Positions 1 to 12,215 of a DNA stretch of 64,000 nucleotides are shown one piece after another. Under the pieces are notes generated by a model that ran no database searches, was not told where the DNA came from, and saw only the letters and a program-made list of their open reading frames with translations. How positions within the stretch are numbered: the stretch's first letter is position 1; each line of letters starts with the position of its first letter. The stretch is from Macrotrachela quadricornifera. Its lineage: Eukaryota > Rotifera > Eurotatoria > Philodinida > Philodinidae. The DNA lies in the NCBI GenBank assembly GCA_022393335.1, contig JAJEKB010021158.1, positions 761,203 to 825,202 on the forward strand, written 5' to 3'. Made by a program: the position numbers and the translations under genes.

Positions 1-1108
1 TTTATAAATCGATTTATTTATATCGATTTATAAATCAACTAATTTCGGACTCAACAGTGATATTTATTGATCTTTATTTTATTGATAGACTGAAGATGAA
101 GATGAAAGTGAATTGTTTAATATACCATAAACATTACTAGTGCTCTATTAATGGACGAAAAATCACCTTTGTTTCCTATGTCAAAAATTATTTTCTTTAC
201 ATCAATATAAATAAATACTCTTCAAGTCAAAATTCTATTTTGATTCTGATCATTGATTTAGATATATGTCCTAGACATAAACTCGAACTTTGTTTTTAAG
301 CAGGAAACATGTAGAAGAATAGAACATCTTAGAAATATGATCGCAATATACGATTTGGACGAAATATCAAATTTTATTGTACACTTTCGCTGTATACAAT
401 AATCCAATTTACTTGTAAAATTGAATTTTGAAGTTTGATCTAAGACTTTGTTCATATATAGATCTCAATTAGATTAACATATTTATAAAATTTTAGAAGA
501 TTTAGAAGAATTCTTTCTGAATTATAGATTTTCCTAAGTATCTATGTAGAATAGTATAGCCTTGAAAAAACACGCCTTTATCCTTAAAAAAAATGGAAAC
601 TGATATCTGAAGAAAACTTACAGAAAAGTACTGATAGTTTGTAAATATATTGTATTCTAATTGAGATCTCTATGTGAACAAAATTTTTAGATCAGAATCC
701 TAAAGTTCCATGTTATTAAAAACGTTTGAATTAAAAAATATTTTATCAGTTAAAATGATCTGTTATGAATCGTGACTTAAGTGTCCCTTTCGAACTAAGA
801 CAAATACATTAAAATTAATATATAACTTATCGACTATTATGGTATTGAATTATTATTAGTAGTTTTTTTTTCTTTTTTTAATTATGCATTATTTATTTCA
901 TGACGTCCTATATTATTTTTTTGGATTTTTTACAAATTTTTACGGACGCTTACGAAAGAATCGAAGGATAGAATGATGATAACATACAGAGAACAGAAAA
1001 GAAACACACAGAAACAAAACTCTGATAAAACGGCAATGACATAATTGGCATTGTTGTTTGTTTTTTTCTATTCTTCCATTACCATCCATCGTGATACCAA
1101 CGAAACCG

Positions 1109-1178
1109 AGTCGGGGGAAGGAATCGAACCTTCAGTATCTGACAACCAGACGTATAGAGCCACTACGCCATCCCCGGC
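1109..1178 (-). tRNA. tRNA-like sequence, probable tRNA pseudogene
   Basis: The minus strand has an A-box-like stretch (TGGCGTAGTGG), a B box (GGTTCGATTCC) inside a perfect 5-bp T arm, and a 7-bp acceptor stem with one mismatch. Length (about 69 nt plus discriminator) is right for a tRNA. The anticodon arm does not fold properly: placing GTC (Asp) in the anticodon position leaves the stem unpaired, and the only good pairing gives a 5-nt loop. I therefore read it as a degenerate tRNA or tRNA-derived element, not a working gene. It abuts a decayed coding exon on the same strand whose frame runs straight into it. Confidence 0.55.
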
Positions 1179-1575
1179 TATTATTATTATTAGTTCTAAT
1201 ATCACTATTAGTCATACTTGAATAAGATCCTTCATTATTAGCTCTTCGACTCCATTGATCAATCTAAAAGAAAAGTTATTGTTTATAAATAAAAAATGGA
1301 TATATTAAGTTGTTCAGGATAATTATTATTATTATTTGGTATATGTGTATAATAAGAATTTTGATTAGTATGAACACTCATAACTGATTGATGTATTATT
1401 GTTAGAGCAGATATTGATTATATTAACGCATTAGAATAATAATGTGATAAAATATATTCTCCATATTGATATTATTGTTGCTATCCATGTGGAATGTAAG
1501 TTAACTGGTTGAACTTCAATGGATGCATCATTAACTACATGACATTGTTGACATAAAACTTCTGATGTTTTTCAG
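1179..1575 (-). pseudogene. Decayed coding sequence, Asn/Gln/Tyr-rich
   Basis: Read on the minus strand, 1575 to 1490 gives a coding-looking peptide with a CxxC (LCQQCHVVNDASIEVQPVN). Another frame (about 1470-1300) continues as a Q/N/Y/S-rich stretch that includes MSVHTNQNSYYTHIPNNNNN, broken by at least one stop. A further piece after an intron-like TTTTAG at about 1265 reads DQWSRRANNEGSYSSMTNSD. Stops and frame changes interrupt it, so it is at best a relic of a gene. The family is not recognised. Confidence 0.35.
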
Positions 1576-3880
1576 ATGAGAAAAAAAACAAAACAAAACC
1601 AAATGGACGACAAACCCTTTTTTTTCACGATTTATTGACTAAACAATAATAAAAACATTTAAAAAAACTGAAATTCTTTTTGTTTCTTTACGAATTCAAT
1701 AGTATCAACAATTCTAAATTGGGGAAAAATAAACTAATAAACTTTGTTCAACAAAATCAGTTGGTAATTTTTCAATAAAATTTATTTTCATCGGATTTGT
1801 AACAGTTAAAAAATGAAATAATGTCTTTTAATAGAAAATGAAATAAAATCTAATGGAGTTGTCGATATACTGATTTTAGATCAATTTGATACAGACAGGC
1901 TAACACAAAGTCAGTCCAAAAGGTCAACTAGCATGTCTGAAAATAGTCATATGATGAAGAAATATGTCCAAGTTTTCTAGAGAGAAGTTGACTCTAAAAA
2001 ATCTTGTAGTTAATTTTTGAGATATATTTAAAATGTACGGAGAAATCTTTATAAAATATTCAATTCAAATGAACAATACGGTAGCATCACACTAAAATAC
2101 AGTACTTTTCAGTGTAGGAACAGTGATCATATACAATGCAGTTAAAGTATGATACGGCATCGTATTCACCTTATATTAATTAATTAACTGCCTTGAAATT
2201 TCATAATTAACAAACATGAAATGCTGAACTAGGAAGTATTATTTAATAATATTACTTATATTCATCCAAATAATACTTGTATATGTAACGACTATTTTAC
2301 AAGATAAGACTTTTTTTTATTTAGATTCATCGGAATAACAATTGCAGTTATAATTGTTAATAATATAAATCAAATTGGTTTTATTTAAAGACCAAAGGAC
2401 AAAATGAGTTTTCTCTCTTTCCACAGGCGAGAGACGTATGTGAGCATTATGATAGATGGTCTCTATACAATGGTGATACGCCCAAAATACCATTGTAAAG
2501 ACATCATATATGTTAACAGTAATAAACTATTTGGATGTACAATATGTATATAAAGAAAATCACACATTTAATATATTTTCGACAGAATTAGATTATACAG
2601 AAACAGCTGATTTTAGGATTTAGTGAAGGCAACTTTCTTCTATAAAACTTAGTGTGTCATACCTTCATAATATGACCTCGGGCCCTGCAGACGGCATTTT
2701 GGCTGTTCCGTATCATGGCTCATTCTATTATGTGAACATAGTTCTATTTTTCTTAATGTATCGGATGGGCCATAAAGAATGATGGTCTCCGTATTTTGTC
2801 AATATCTCGTTCGATTTTCATTGCTCTAGTTTCAACATTTTTTTAAAAGATGCGTCATTCAATTCTTTGCAAAACTGCAGGAAAAGAAATTCTTCCGATG
2901 AATAGTTGAGAAATCATATCTGGTCAACACTACGATAGAGTGCATGACCCAAATAAGAACGGAGTTTTCACTCATTCATCTTCCATCACTTCTATCTCTG
3001 CAAAAAAGCGAGTAATTAAGGTCAATTTTTTTGACTAAGTAGATGAACATCTCTTCTATTTGCTCGTTAAAAAAATCTGATAAATGTTGAGGAATAAAAC
3101 AGTTACAAGCAGTAGCATGAAGACGAGTGATGCCGTTCTAAAGAAGTACATTGTCCCCAATAAGAACGGTAATGCAAAAAGTGTCCCAAATTAGAATGTT
3201 CTCATAAAAATATATGGAAGAACAGGTAAAGTTCACAAATCGTATCATATCTACCTCAAAACTTGAAAATCAAGAAAAATGTCCGCTAGACAAGTTGCTC
3301 CTTATGTCTTTCTCTATCATCATATAAAGGTTCAGCTCAGTGCATTATTCTATCAGCGAGATACATTCAAGACAATCTTCACTAATAACATAAAAAAACG
3401 TTCTAAATAAGTACAGTGTATTTAATTAGAACGGTAATGAAAAGGGTGCTTTCGTTGTGTTCAAATTATTTTTCAATAAATGGATGTAAGAAAATTAGTA
3501 AATATACAGAGTGATAGAAAATTCCAAGAGCTTTCAGAATATGTAATTGGTTTTAAATAAATGTGTTATTATAGTGACAATAAATGAGGAATACAGAGCG
3601 AAACTATTTTTTTCCAGGGAGATATATCTTTCGAGGATTTTAGACTACTTCTACCAAAAAAAAGGTACCTTTTTAATTTACATTTTCTTTATATTTGAAA
3701 AATCATTGACATAGACACCAATAAAGTATACTATAATAGTACTTTTCTTTACAACAATTGAGAATTTTTTGTTTTTCTCTATCACAGCAAACAGAGTGAA
3801 GAACAACGTTATAGAAGTTTTTCTTTTCTCACAATTCAAAGAAAATGAAAACTTTCTTTTAATGATCATGTTTTCTCTTT
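1576..3880. other. Gene-free stretch with old repeats
   Basis: No coding frame longer than chance and no RNA gene seen. Two diverged direct copies of a roughly 50-bp unit lie at 3135-3186 and 3399-3450 (both contain an 'agaacggtaatg' core). Positions 2820-2940 resemble a dispersed repeat also found at 7080-7200 and, inverted, at 7690-7810. Confidence 0.5.
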
Positions 3881-3887
3881 CTTTTAG

Positions 3888-4801
3888 TACCACTTCGTGC
3901 CAGTTGGGTAGATATTCCTGCAAATGTCATATAGGACGTGAATGGTCAACCAGTAGGAGGGCAAAATCCAAAACTTTCTGACCTTCACGGTATATATGTG
4001 GATGATGAACAAACAGTTTATGTTGCTGATTTTGAAAATCACCATATTGTAGCATGGAAATCTGGTGAAACAAAGGGGCAAATAGTGGCAGGTAGACATG
4101 GACAAGGAAATGGTGCTCATCAATTGTATAGGCCAACAGATGTGATCGTGGATAAAGAGAGAGATAGTCTTATTATTTGTGATTCCGGGAACAAGAGAGT
4201 AGTTAGATGGCCTCGTCAAAATGGAACAAGTGGAGAAATAATTATTTCGAATATCTCTTGTTCGGGTTTGACAATGGATGACAATGGATTTCTCTATGTC
4301 ACTGATGTTGACAAGCATGAAGTAAGAAGATATCGAATGGGTGAATCTCAAGGAATAGTAGTAGCAGGTGGAAATGGAGAAGGAAATCGTCGTGATCAGT
4401 TTAGTTTCCCCGCTTACATATTCGTCGATCGAGAACATGCAGTATTTGTGTCTGATAGTAATAATCACCGTGTGATGAAATGGATAGCAGGTGCAAAAGA
4501 AGGTATTATTGTTGCTGGTCAACAAGAATATGGTATTGGACTGACACATTTGTTTTATCCTAATGGAGTTGTAGCTGATCAATTGGGTACTGTTTATGTA
4601 GCTGATAAACGGAACAATCGAATTGTATGTTGGCATAAAAGAGCACAACGAGGAAATGTTACTGTTGGTGAAAATGATGCAGGACAACGAGCAATTCACT
4701 TTGATAGTCCCACAGGATTGTTATTTGATCGGCAAGGTAATCTCTATGTTGTATGTTCGGGAAACAAAGGAGTACAACGATTTAACATTAAAATACGATG
4801 A
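3888..4801 (+). CDS. NHL-repeat (six-bladed beta-propeller) protein, 5' end uncertain
   Basis: An open frame from 3935 to the TGA at 4799-4801 encodes about 288 residues made of six NHL repeats. Each has the pattern hydrophobic-x-VD-x(4)-(V/L)Y-(V/I)-x-D-x(3)-(H/K/N)R(V/I)-x-(R/K)(W/Y), for example around HGIYVDDEQTVYVAD and PAYIFVDREHAVFVSD. Six repeats would close one beta-propeller, usually a protein- or ligand-binding surface; such secreted or receptor-linked NHL proteins are abundant in bdelloid rotifers. A strong acceptor (ttttctctttcttttag, ending 3887) opens the same frame upstream, but TAG at 3932-3934 interrupts it. Either the gene is broken there or the weak acceptor ending in that same TAG is used instead. 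No ATG occurs in frame before about residue 110, so at least one upstream exon is missing from this model. The product ends in VQRFNIKIR. Confidence 0.75.
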
Positions 4802-7800
4802 AATTGATGGGATGAACTGATAAATAAACTTTTTTTTATTTTCAGCTATTGATTATTATGTTTTGATTGCTGTGTAATTTCAATTAAAAAGAAATAAGAA
4901 TAAAAATGAATCAATGTATATTTATATTCACGCGCGCGCAATCATAAGGATCTTGGTTGTTGGAGGCACAAAGACCAATAACAGCAACAAGACAATGTAC
5001 GTAGATACATAAAAGATCTTTCCGTTGTCTATGTCCAACAAGAGCAGTATTTCTCTTGGTTGAATTAATATAGAAAACATAAATTAATTCAGCGCTAAAA
5101 AACATAAAGAAGCTAACCATTCGAAAAGTACTCACACTTCTCACAGAAAATATTTAATTTTAAATTGAAATAAATATATTACTTTCTCTGTTCCGATGTA
5201 ACGATAATATATTTATTTCGAAAAAATGAATATTGTTTTTCTATATCTATTTATCATTAATAATCAATTAATCGATATCATTTTGTTGTCAAAATCCAAA
5301 CTCTTTCCATGAGGATATATATTCAAATTGTTGAACACGTGAGAATCACTAGGCACAATATTTGAAGAATCTCGAGAGTGACACACTCACCTTCAAACTG
5401 ACTTACTCTGGATATTCTTCAGATATTGTACCTATTCATTCTCACTTGTTTAAAAATGTGAATATGTCCTCATAATAAGAGTTTTGATTTTGGCAACAAG
5501 ATGATATCGATTGTTAAAGAATATTTAAATAATATTCTTGATCTTTGATAATATGTCATTAATATCGAAGATCAATATATCGAATAAATGTATTAATTAT
5601 TATCCTATCGTTTCATATAATATGGTTTACATGAATTTTCCATGCACGGTGATGGCTAATACCAATTTCAGTTCGAAATCATTTTTTCTATGTCACATAT
5701 ATTTTCGAAGAAAATAGTTAGTACAAATTATAAATAGATGTTTATCGACTAATTCTTCATTATAGGCAGACGCAAGATAGAAATTATTTGCTATGTTTTG
5801 CAATCGTTCTATCTCGACTAAAGGTTCATTGCAAATGTGTATCTATAAAACTAGAATCATAATTGTTTAAAAAATTTCCAGTAAAATATATTTTAGAGAA
5901 AATGAATATGTCAGTGACATATTTTAGCTCTAAATGAGCTGTGATGAGAAACCTTTTTGTATATAAAAATAAAATAATAGATGGTTTCTTTATAATGAAT
6001 TCTTGACTACTTGATATTTGAATTATCCATTAACTGTTTAATTCATATAGACAAAGAATTTATTTATTTTACATGTTAAATTGAGCATAATATTAAATAT
6101 GTTTTTTAAGTCAATATTAAAATACAGATATATGATATATTTTCAAAGTTAAATTAATGCTTTTATTTTTTCATTTTAAGAATTTGTAAAATATTTCTTT
6201 CATCTATTGTATTCATATTGATATCAACAATTCAAACATTTCCAGACTAAACTCATATTATTATATATAAGAATGTTTAAATAATTAATATTATACTACT
6301 AATCAATCTACATTCATTTAAATTAAAATACTTTAGTTTTTTGTTTTAATCTATGTATTCCTAATAGTGAAAATGATTATAGATAAATAGTATATTAAAT
6401 GGATTTAAATATATACAGGTCTTTGACATATAAACTATATATATGAGTATCTTATTGAGAGAAATATTTATTATTCTTAAGTATAAAATTCGACAGGAAA
6501 ACAAAATATAAATGTGAAAAAGTCCGTTGTCAATGCCATCACATACATTGATTAATTGACGTATGAGCTATATTGAATGGCCGCATTTTTCATTCGCTTA
6601 ATAAACTATATTTGAAAAAAAGCAGAAAATGCAAGGCGAAAAGCTTTAGAATTTACATAAGACTACTTTTCTTCTAGTTGTAATTTTGTTAAAGTGATGA
6701 AAAGTTCGAAGGATTAAATCTGATCTGTACGAAGAGTAAGTTTTGTTTGACACAAGATAAATTTTATTTTATTTTATTTATATTTTTCAAATTGTTTTAC
6801 ATAAATTGTGGAGATTTTCACGGTACATCTTCTATTTGGATATTTTCTTTTTTAATAGAATTTCTTGAATGAATGAAAAATAAAATACAAAAGACGATCT
6901 ATTCGATATGCCGCACCCATTAATTATCCATGTTTAACAAGAAATATTTATCTTTCATTTTTATACTATTTTATTAAACTATAAAGATAAATCGAATAAG
7001 TTTATTTAATTAATATTGAATACAACGGATGGGACAGAATAAATGTATCTCCCAATATTTTTGCGAATATTTCTATCAAATGACAACGTATATATTCGAT
7101 TTTTTTTAAAAGATAGTCCGTGCAATTCTCTACAAACCTTTTACGAAAAGATCTGTTCCAATGAATAAGTATGGAGTTATATCTAATTTGCACTGCTCTT
7201 TCGACAGAGTATAGAGAGGCTAACTAAGCCATTTTATAGTCCTTAAAAAGTTCCATCGGTTCATCGACGACCTTTTGTGATATATTGTCAATTGACTCGA
7301 ACAAAATATCTTCTTTGTTTCTCTCTATTTACTTTCTGAAAATTTTCCACTGCATTCATCACAACTTTGTTTTTCTTATGTTAAATTGAAAATCATTAAA
7401 TTGAAAAAAAATGTTTTCTCTATGATTTAGATACGATCAGAATGTTGTAGAAGGTTTTCTGCAATGCTTTCGATGTATATAACAAGAACAAACGATAGTC
7501 CCGATTTGTCTTTTGTAGACGATCGACCAATGGAACCTTGAAACCGTATTTAAATATCTTCTTTTGGACTCTAGAAGAAAAAATACATTTGAAAACAGCG
7601 AAAACTTGAATTAAAACAAGAATTTGTATCTGTTTTAGTGGATGGAATAAAATCATTCATTCTATAAAAATGTATGTTTGAAAGTATGTCATTTTGAAAT
7701 ATTGTGGTGTTAATCGGATATAGCTCTATAGTTAGCCGTTGAAACAGATCTTTTCATAAAGTTTTATAGAGAATTATACGAACCATCTTTTGAAAAAGAA

Positions 7801-8032
7801 ATCAATTATATCCGTCAAATACAGACAGGCACATTAATATAAAAAATATTGAATCTATGAAAATGAACAGAATAATAATAGAAAATATTTTAATATAAAT
7901 AATATTGACGTTAATCCAGAAGTAGTAACAGTGACACTTTTGTACGATAGAGTATCCTTTAAGAAACGTTTCCCTCTATGTAATCTTTAAGAGAAAAGAA
8001 TGAGAAGATTTTTCTATGTTTGAAGATCATAC
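4802..8032. other. AT-rich intergenic DNA with diverged inverted repeat
   Basis: No gene supported. 7080-7200 and 7690-7810 are diverged inverted copies of one repeat (shared 'acgaaaagatctgttcc'-like core), possibly the ends of an old foldback or TIR element. A related copy lies at 2820-2940. A short cgcgcgcg run is at 4931. Confidence 0.4.
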
Positions 8033-8422
8033 TTAACCCTTTGGCTTCGGGCTTTTTTTTGCGAAAATCATAATTTTTATGTTTTCATGAAGATAGCTCA
8101 TTTCTATGCTCAGAAAACATGAATAATCCATCTTTGTATGATAGTCTTCGAAGCAATCAACAATACATAGAGAAACATTAGAGTAAAGACAATTATTGTG
8201 TGTCGTGTCAAAGATTATGGAGGAAGCAAACCACTCATTTTTGTTGAGACTGTTGTAGCTGCAATGTTTATGGAATAAACAAAACCATTCAGTAGTTAAG
8301 CTGGAAGAAAAAGGCTTTGTCAAAATTTCTCTAACAGGATCGAGCCAAAACTCAGATAAGTGGAAAGAGATATCGTTCTGCATTGTATAAATTACAAATG
8401 TATTATATATTTCCATATTCAA
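8033..8422 (-). CDS. Unrecognised 129-residue open frame
   Basis: A single uninterrupted frame from an ATG at 8422 to a stop at 8033. It is long for chance in DNA this AT-rich, but it has no recognisable domain, signal peptide or compositional hallmark, and no splice context supports it. The residue mix (many F, S, Y, N, C) is also what random AT-rich DNA yields. It could be a chance ORF or a transposon relic. No function is assigned. Confidence 0.2.
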   Translation of the reverse strand: MNMEIYNTFVIYTMQNDISFHLSEFWLDPVREILTKPFSSSLTTEWFCLFHKHCSYNSLNKNEWFASSIIFDTTHNNCLYSNVSLCIVDCFEDYHTKMDYSCFLSIEMSYLHENIKIMIFAKKSPKPKG

Positions 8423-8722
8423 TAGGTAGAAAAAAAAACTTCTTATACTATCTAACGAACGGTAAAAAGCTTTTTTAAATGGTTAAAAAATATTCTATTG
8501 TGGCCTTTTTTCGATAAATACATTTGCACACATATATGTGTTTCCAAGAGCGAAAAGATTAATAGCTTGATTTACATGAGGAAAATGTAAACGAAAACAA
8601 ATTGAAATATTTTACACAACACCTCCTTTAAAGTCTTATATAGTAACTTAGTATGAGCGTAATCACTTCTCTCATTCTTCAAATTTGTACTTGATATTTA
8701 TTTTGCTTAGAAGAGTATCTTT

Positions 8723-9679
8723 CTAAAAAAGACGGTTTCGCCTATAGAAATTAGTGGCTTTAAAATCTGATAGCTTCTCAAATTTAATCAATTCACCATA
8801 ACGTTGTGGTCGTCGGAAAGCATCACCGAAAATGGTCGTTGTTCGATATTCTCGAATACGTGTTACATTAAAACTAATCATCACTATTCCTGCTTGATCA
8901 TTTGTAGTATTGAGCATATATCCATCTATATCGTAACCAGTTGACTTTCCATTATAGAGTGGTGCGGGATAATTAGCCATAGCTGTGATGAGAGCATTTT
9001 CAAATGCTCGAACTTGTAATTGAATGAGACGCATATGATCAAAATAACATGCATTTGGAATAAGAATCAATTCAGCACCTTGTAACATAAGAATACGAGC
9101 AGATTCAGGTTGTTCACGATCATAACAAATCATTGATCCGACTTGAAGAGAAATATTTGTAGTTGTATTTAGAGTAGCTACATAGAATTTATCACCAGGA
9201 TAAGTAAGTCCTTCAATTGCAGTAAAATCACATGTATGTACTTTTGAATAATGCAAAATTTCTTGACCAAATCGATCAATAAGAGTAATTGAATTTTTTG
9301 GGGGTAGTGTTCCATTTGCATGTTTTTCAAGATAAGTTACTCCGATAGCCATATTTAATTCAAGTGCTAAAGCTCGAAAATGTGCTATATATGAAGAAGA
9401 TCGATCGACAGCTAATTCGAGCCAATCTCGAACTGGTTGTTCATTTAATGGATTATAACCAGGAAATAGAATTGAATAACCAACATTCCACATTTCAGGC
9501 ATTAAAGCAATATCAGCACCCATTTGTGCTGCTTGACGACAGTATTGATCAGCAATAAAGATATTTTCGTCTGTATTATTGCCTGGCATCATTTGTAAGA
9601 GAGCAACAGTAACATTGCTAGCTGAACTAATAAGGAAACATACATTAAATGCATAAATTACTACAATAAGTGATAGCAT
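8723..9679 (-). CDS. Secreted carbon-nitrogen hydrolase (nitrilase superfamily)
   Basis: A single-exon gene of 318 residues. The nitrilase-fold catalytic triad is visible: Glu62 (in LMPEMWNVGY), Lys146 (in HYSKVHTCDF) and Cys185 (in GSMICYDREQPESAR), with the conserved arginine after the cysteine motif. The family hydrolyses amide or nitrile C-N bonds through a Cys thioester; the substrate cannot be told from the sequence. Residues 1-20 are hydrophobic and look like a signal peptide, so the enzyme is probably secreted or luminal. Several N-x-S/T sites (N22, N123, N171, N257, N271) fit a secretory route. Length and order of motifs are normal for the superfamily. The start at 9679 is chosen because it gives the signal peptide directly. 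It lies about 280 nt from the 3' end of the B-box gene transcribed toward it on the same strand. Confidence 0.88.
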   Translation of the reverse strand: MLSLIVVIYAFNVCFLISSASNVTVALLQMMPGNNTDENIFIADQYCRQAAQMGADIALMPEMWNVGYSILFPGYNPLNEQPVRDWLELAVDRSSSYIAHFRALALELNMAIGVTYLEKHANGTLPPKNSITLIDRFGQEILHYSKVHTCDFTAIEGLTYPGDKFYVATLNTTTNISLQVGSMICYDREQPESARILMLQGAELILIPNACYFDHMRLIQLQVRAFENALITAMANYPAPLYNGKSTGYDIDGYMLNTTNDQAGIVMISFNVTRIREYRTTTIFGDAFRRPQRYGELIKFEKLSDFKATNFYRRNRLF

Positions 9680-9961
9680 GATGTTTAATGTATTTGTAAT
9701 TCGTTCTACCTAATAAAAACAAACTGAATAAATGATAAGATAGATAACTTAATGTAAATATTCAGATAACTCAGTGTGTTTTTTTTGAAAACATCATATT
9801 TCTTTAGACGACAATATTATAATTGAAAATTTTAAAGAAATAATAAATCTATTATAATTCTATGATCTTTTAATCTCGTTTATATCAAAATTCACAAGAA
9901 TATATATAAAACTACAATAATAAATTAAAAACAATATATATATAAATAACAGATATATTTT

Positions 9962-11848
9962 TTAAATAGAAAAAACTGCTAATCCTTGTCGATCTTTAAT
10001 AACAAATCGTTGTTCTCCATGTAAAACACAAATATTATAACCTTCATGTTTAATTTGTTGTTTAATACATGCTTGTTTACCAATTAATGTTAATGTTTCT
10101 TGTTCTGATGTATTATTCATAACTAACCACCAAAATGATCGATAAGATGTTAATAAACAACACCAATAATCTGGATATGCTGCATATCCAAATATTTCAC
10201 CTTTAAATAATCGTTCCATATGAAAATTAAATATATCAACACGCCATTCATATGTTGTTAAATTTCTAATAGTCATTCCTATATAATTACCATTAGTTCG
10301 TATACAACGAGCTATTTCAATAATTGATGGAGAATTAGTAGGTAAAACTTGTAAACGATTATATGTTTGAATTATATGAAATGATGGTAATGAACGATGT
10401 TCAATTAGAGGTGATTCACCCATAACATAACATATGAATAGACTTGTTCTAAAATTAAAATAAAAAAAAATAAAATGATTTTTTTTTAATTATGAATGTA
10501 AATTGGTTACTCAAAATTTTATCTATTTCAAAAGCAAAAAGTACACTCATAAAATTTTCTTTTTTAATACAATTAAGAGAAACATTAAGTTATGCAATAA
10601 ATAATTCAAACAATAGGAACAGGGCAGATGAACATATCATGCATAATCTTCTGTCTGAAGAAAAAGAGAAAAGAAAATTTTCTTGTTAGAATATAGCGGG
10701 TCTCATCGATGGGATCCATCGCATCTTAAAATCTTAATTGAAAACTAATGAAATAGTACCGAAAAATAAAAGATTTTTATCTTGTAAATATACTTATGTG
10801 TAAAAATTGACCATATTTGTGGATTTTCCGATGTATAAATTTCTTTAACTTCATTATTAATAACATCAAAAGTATGAAGAGCAGCACCAGCAATAAGAAA
10901 ATTCTTCAAATAATCACACCAGATAATATCATTTATTGATTTAAATGATGGTTCAACATCAATACATTTAATCATACCTTGTTCACCATCAAATACACAT
11001 AATGTATTTGGTTTAATCCAAGTAACAAATATATGAGTAGAATTAATCATTCGATAAGATGAAACACCTAAAGCTGATGTATCTGTTGATAATGTATCAA
11101 ATCGATAAAGTAAATTAATATTATCTAGATGTGGATTATTTTCAAATGTTGATGATGAAATCATTATTGGTGAAGGAAAATGTCCACGAGATATATTTAT
11201 ATTACCATTTAATGAACAAGAATCAAAATTAATATGAAGAAGATCACGATATGTTAATAAATTTGTGATTTGATTTTGAACATGATTTAAATAATTTTGA
11301 ACTTCATGTATTTCATCTGGATGAATTTGTTTTGGTGCTAAAATTTGTAAAATAATATTTCAAATGAAAGAAAAATAAATACTACTTTTTAATAATTGAT
11401 CAATAGGTTCTATAACAATATTATTTAACATATGTAAATATTCTTTTTTAGTTATATTCCATTGATCATTTAAGCGATTTTGTGCTTGTTCAATATGTAT
11501 ATTTATTTGTTTAGTATATTGATCAATAAAATTATGCATTTTTTCTTTCCATTCATTTAATGAATAATATACTTGATTTAAAATTATATCTACAGGTTTA
11601 TATTCTTTTAATGTTTTTTCTAAATTTTTTGCTTGATTTTGTAAATAATATGCTTGATTTTGAATTTTTTCTTGATGTTGTTGACCATGTTCAAAACAAA
11701 GATGAAATGAACAATGAGGACACATTAAATATTGTCGAGCATGACAAGCTGGAACTTCAAGTGGATTTTGACAATAATCTATATCATTATTAAATATCGA
11801 TAAATTTTTATTTGATCGTTCCATTTTAAAATTCTTATATAATAACAA
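9962..11848 (-). CDS. TRIM-like B-box/coiled-coil protein lacking a RING
   Basis: Three exons: 11824 (or 11848) to 11386, 11337-10794 and 10448-9962. Phases match and yield 489 residues from the second Met (MERSNKN). A B-box-like zinc site is at residues 18-50 (C18, C27, C35, C38, C43, H46, H50), then a Gln/Asn/Lys-rich coiled coil (about 55-200). The C-terminal 280 residues have recurring W/F/hydrophobic strands that could be a beta-propeller or SPRY-like sensor; I cannot assign it firmly. This is the TRIM layout (B-box, coiled coil, C-terminal binding domain) without the N-terminal RING ubiquitin-ligase domain. A decayed RING exon sits about 390 nt upstream on the same strand, suggesting loss of the RING from an ancestral TRIM gene. 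Introns are 48 and 345 nt with GT-AG ends. Confidence 0.75.
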
Positions 11849-12215
11849 GAATCATATCGATCTATAGATTAAACATTTTTCTATTCGTTGTCTTGTTAAC
11901 GAGAGAGAAAGAATATATATATTTAAACTAGAATTTTATACGTTAGAAATGAACGAAATAGACTCGATCATTCTGTTCATCACGAAAGAAAAAAAGATAC
12001 GTTGAAGAAAGAGAACGACTAATAACATAGACATCCGTTAGATCATGTTTTGTTTATTTTATCTTTTCTTATTTAATTTCACAAATGATCAGTATGATGA
12101 TATATGAAAAAAATTATAGGAAGATAGAATTCATCGGGGTCAAATATATATGATGTATTTCATATTATATTTTGAGAAACGAATTAGAACGTATTTCTCA
12201 AGTAAATTTTTGTCA

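Noticed and set aside
1..40. Inverted repeat tttataaatcgat / atcgatttataaa at the window edge
   Set aside because: Short, A/T-only apart from the ATCGAT core, and easily produced by chance in this base composition.
3884..4699. A 271-residue open frame on the minus strand
   Set aside because: It is antisense to the NHL-repeat gene, whose clear six-repeat pattern is on the plus strand; the antisense frame has no domain and reflects codon bias.
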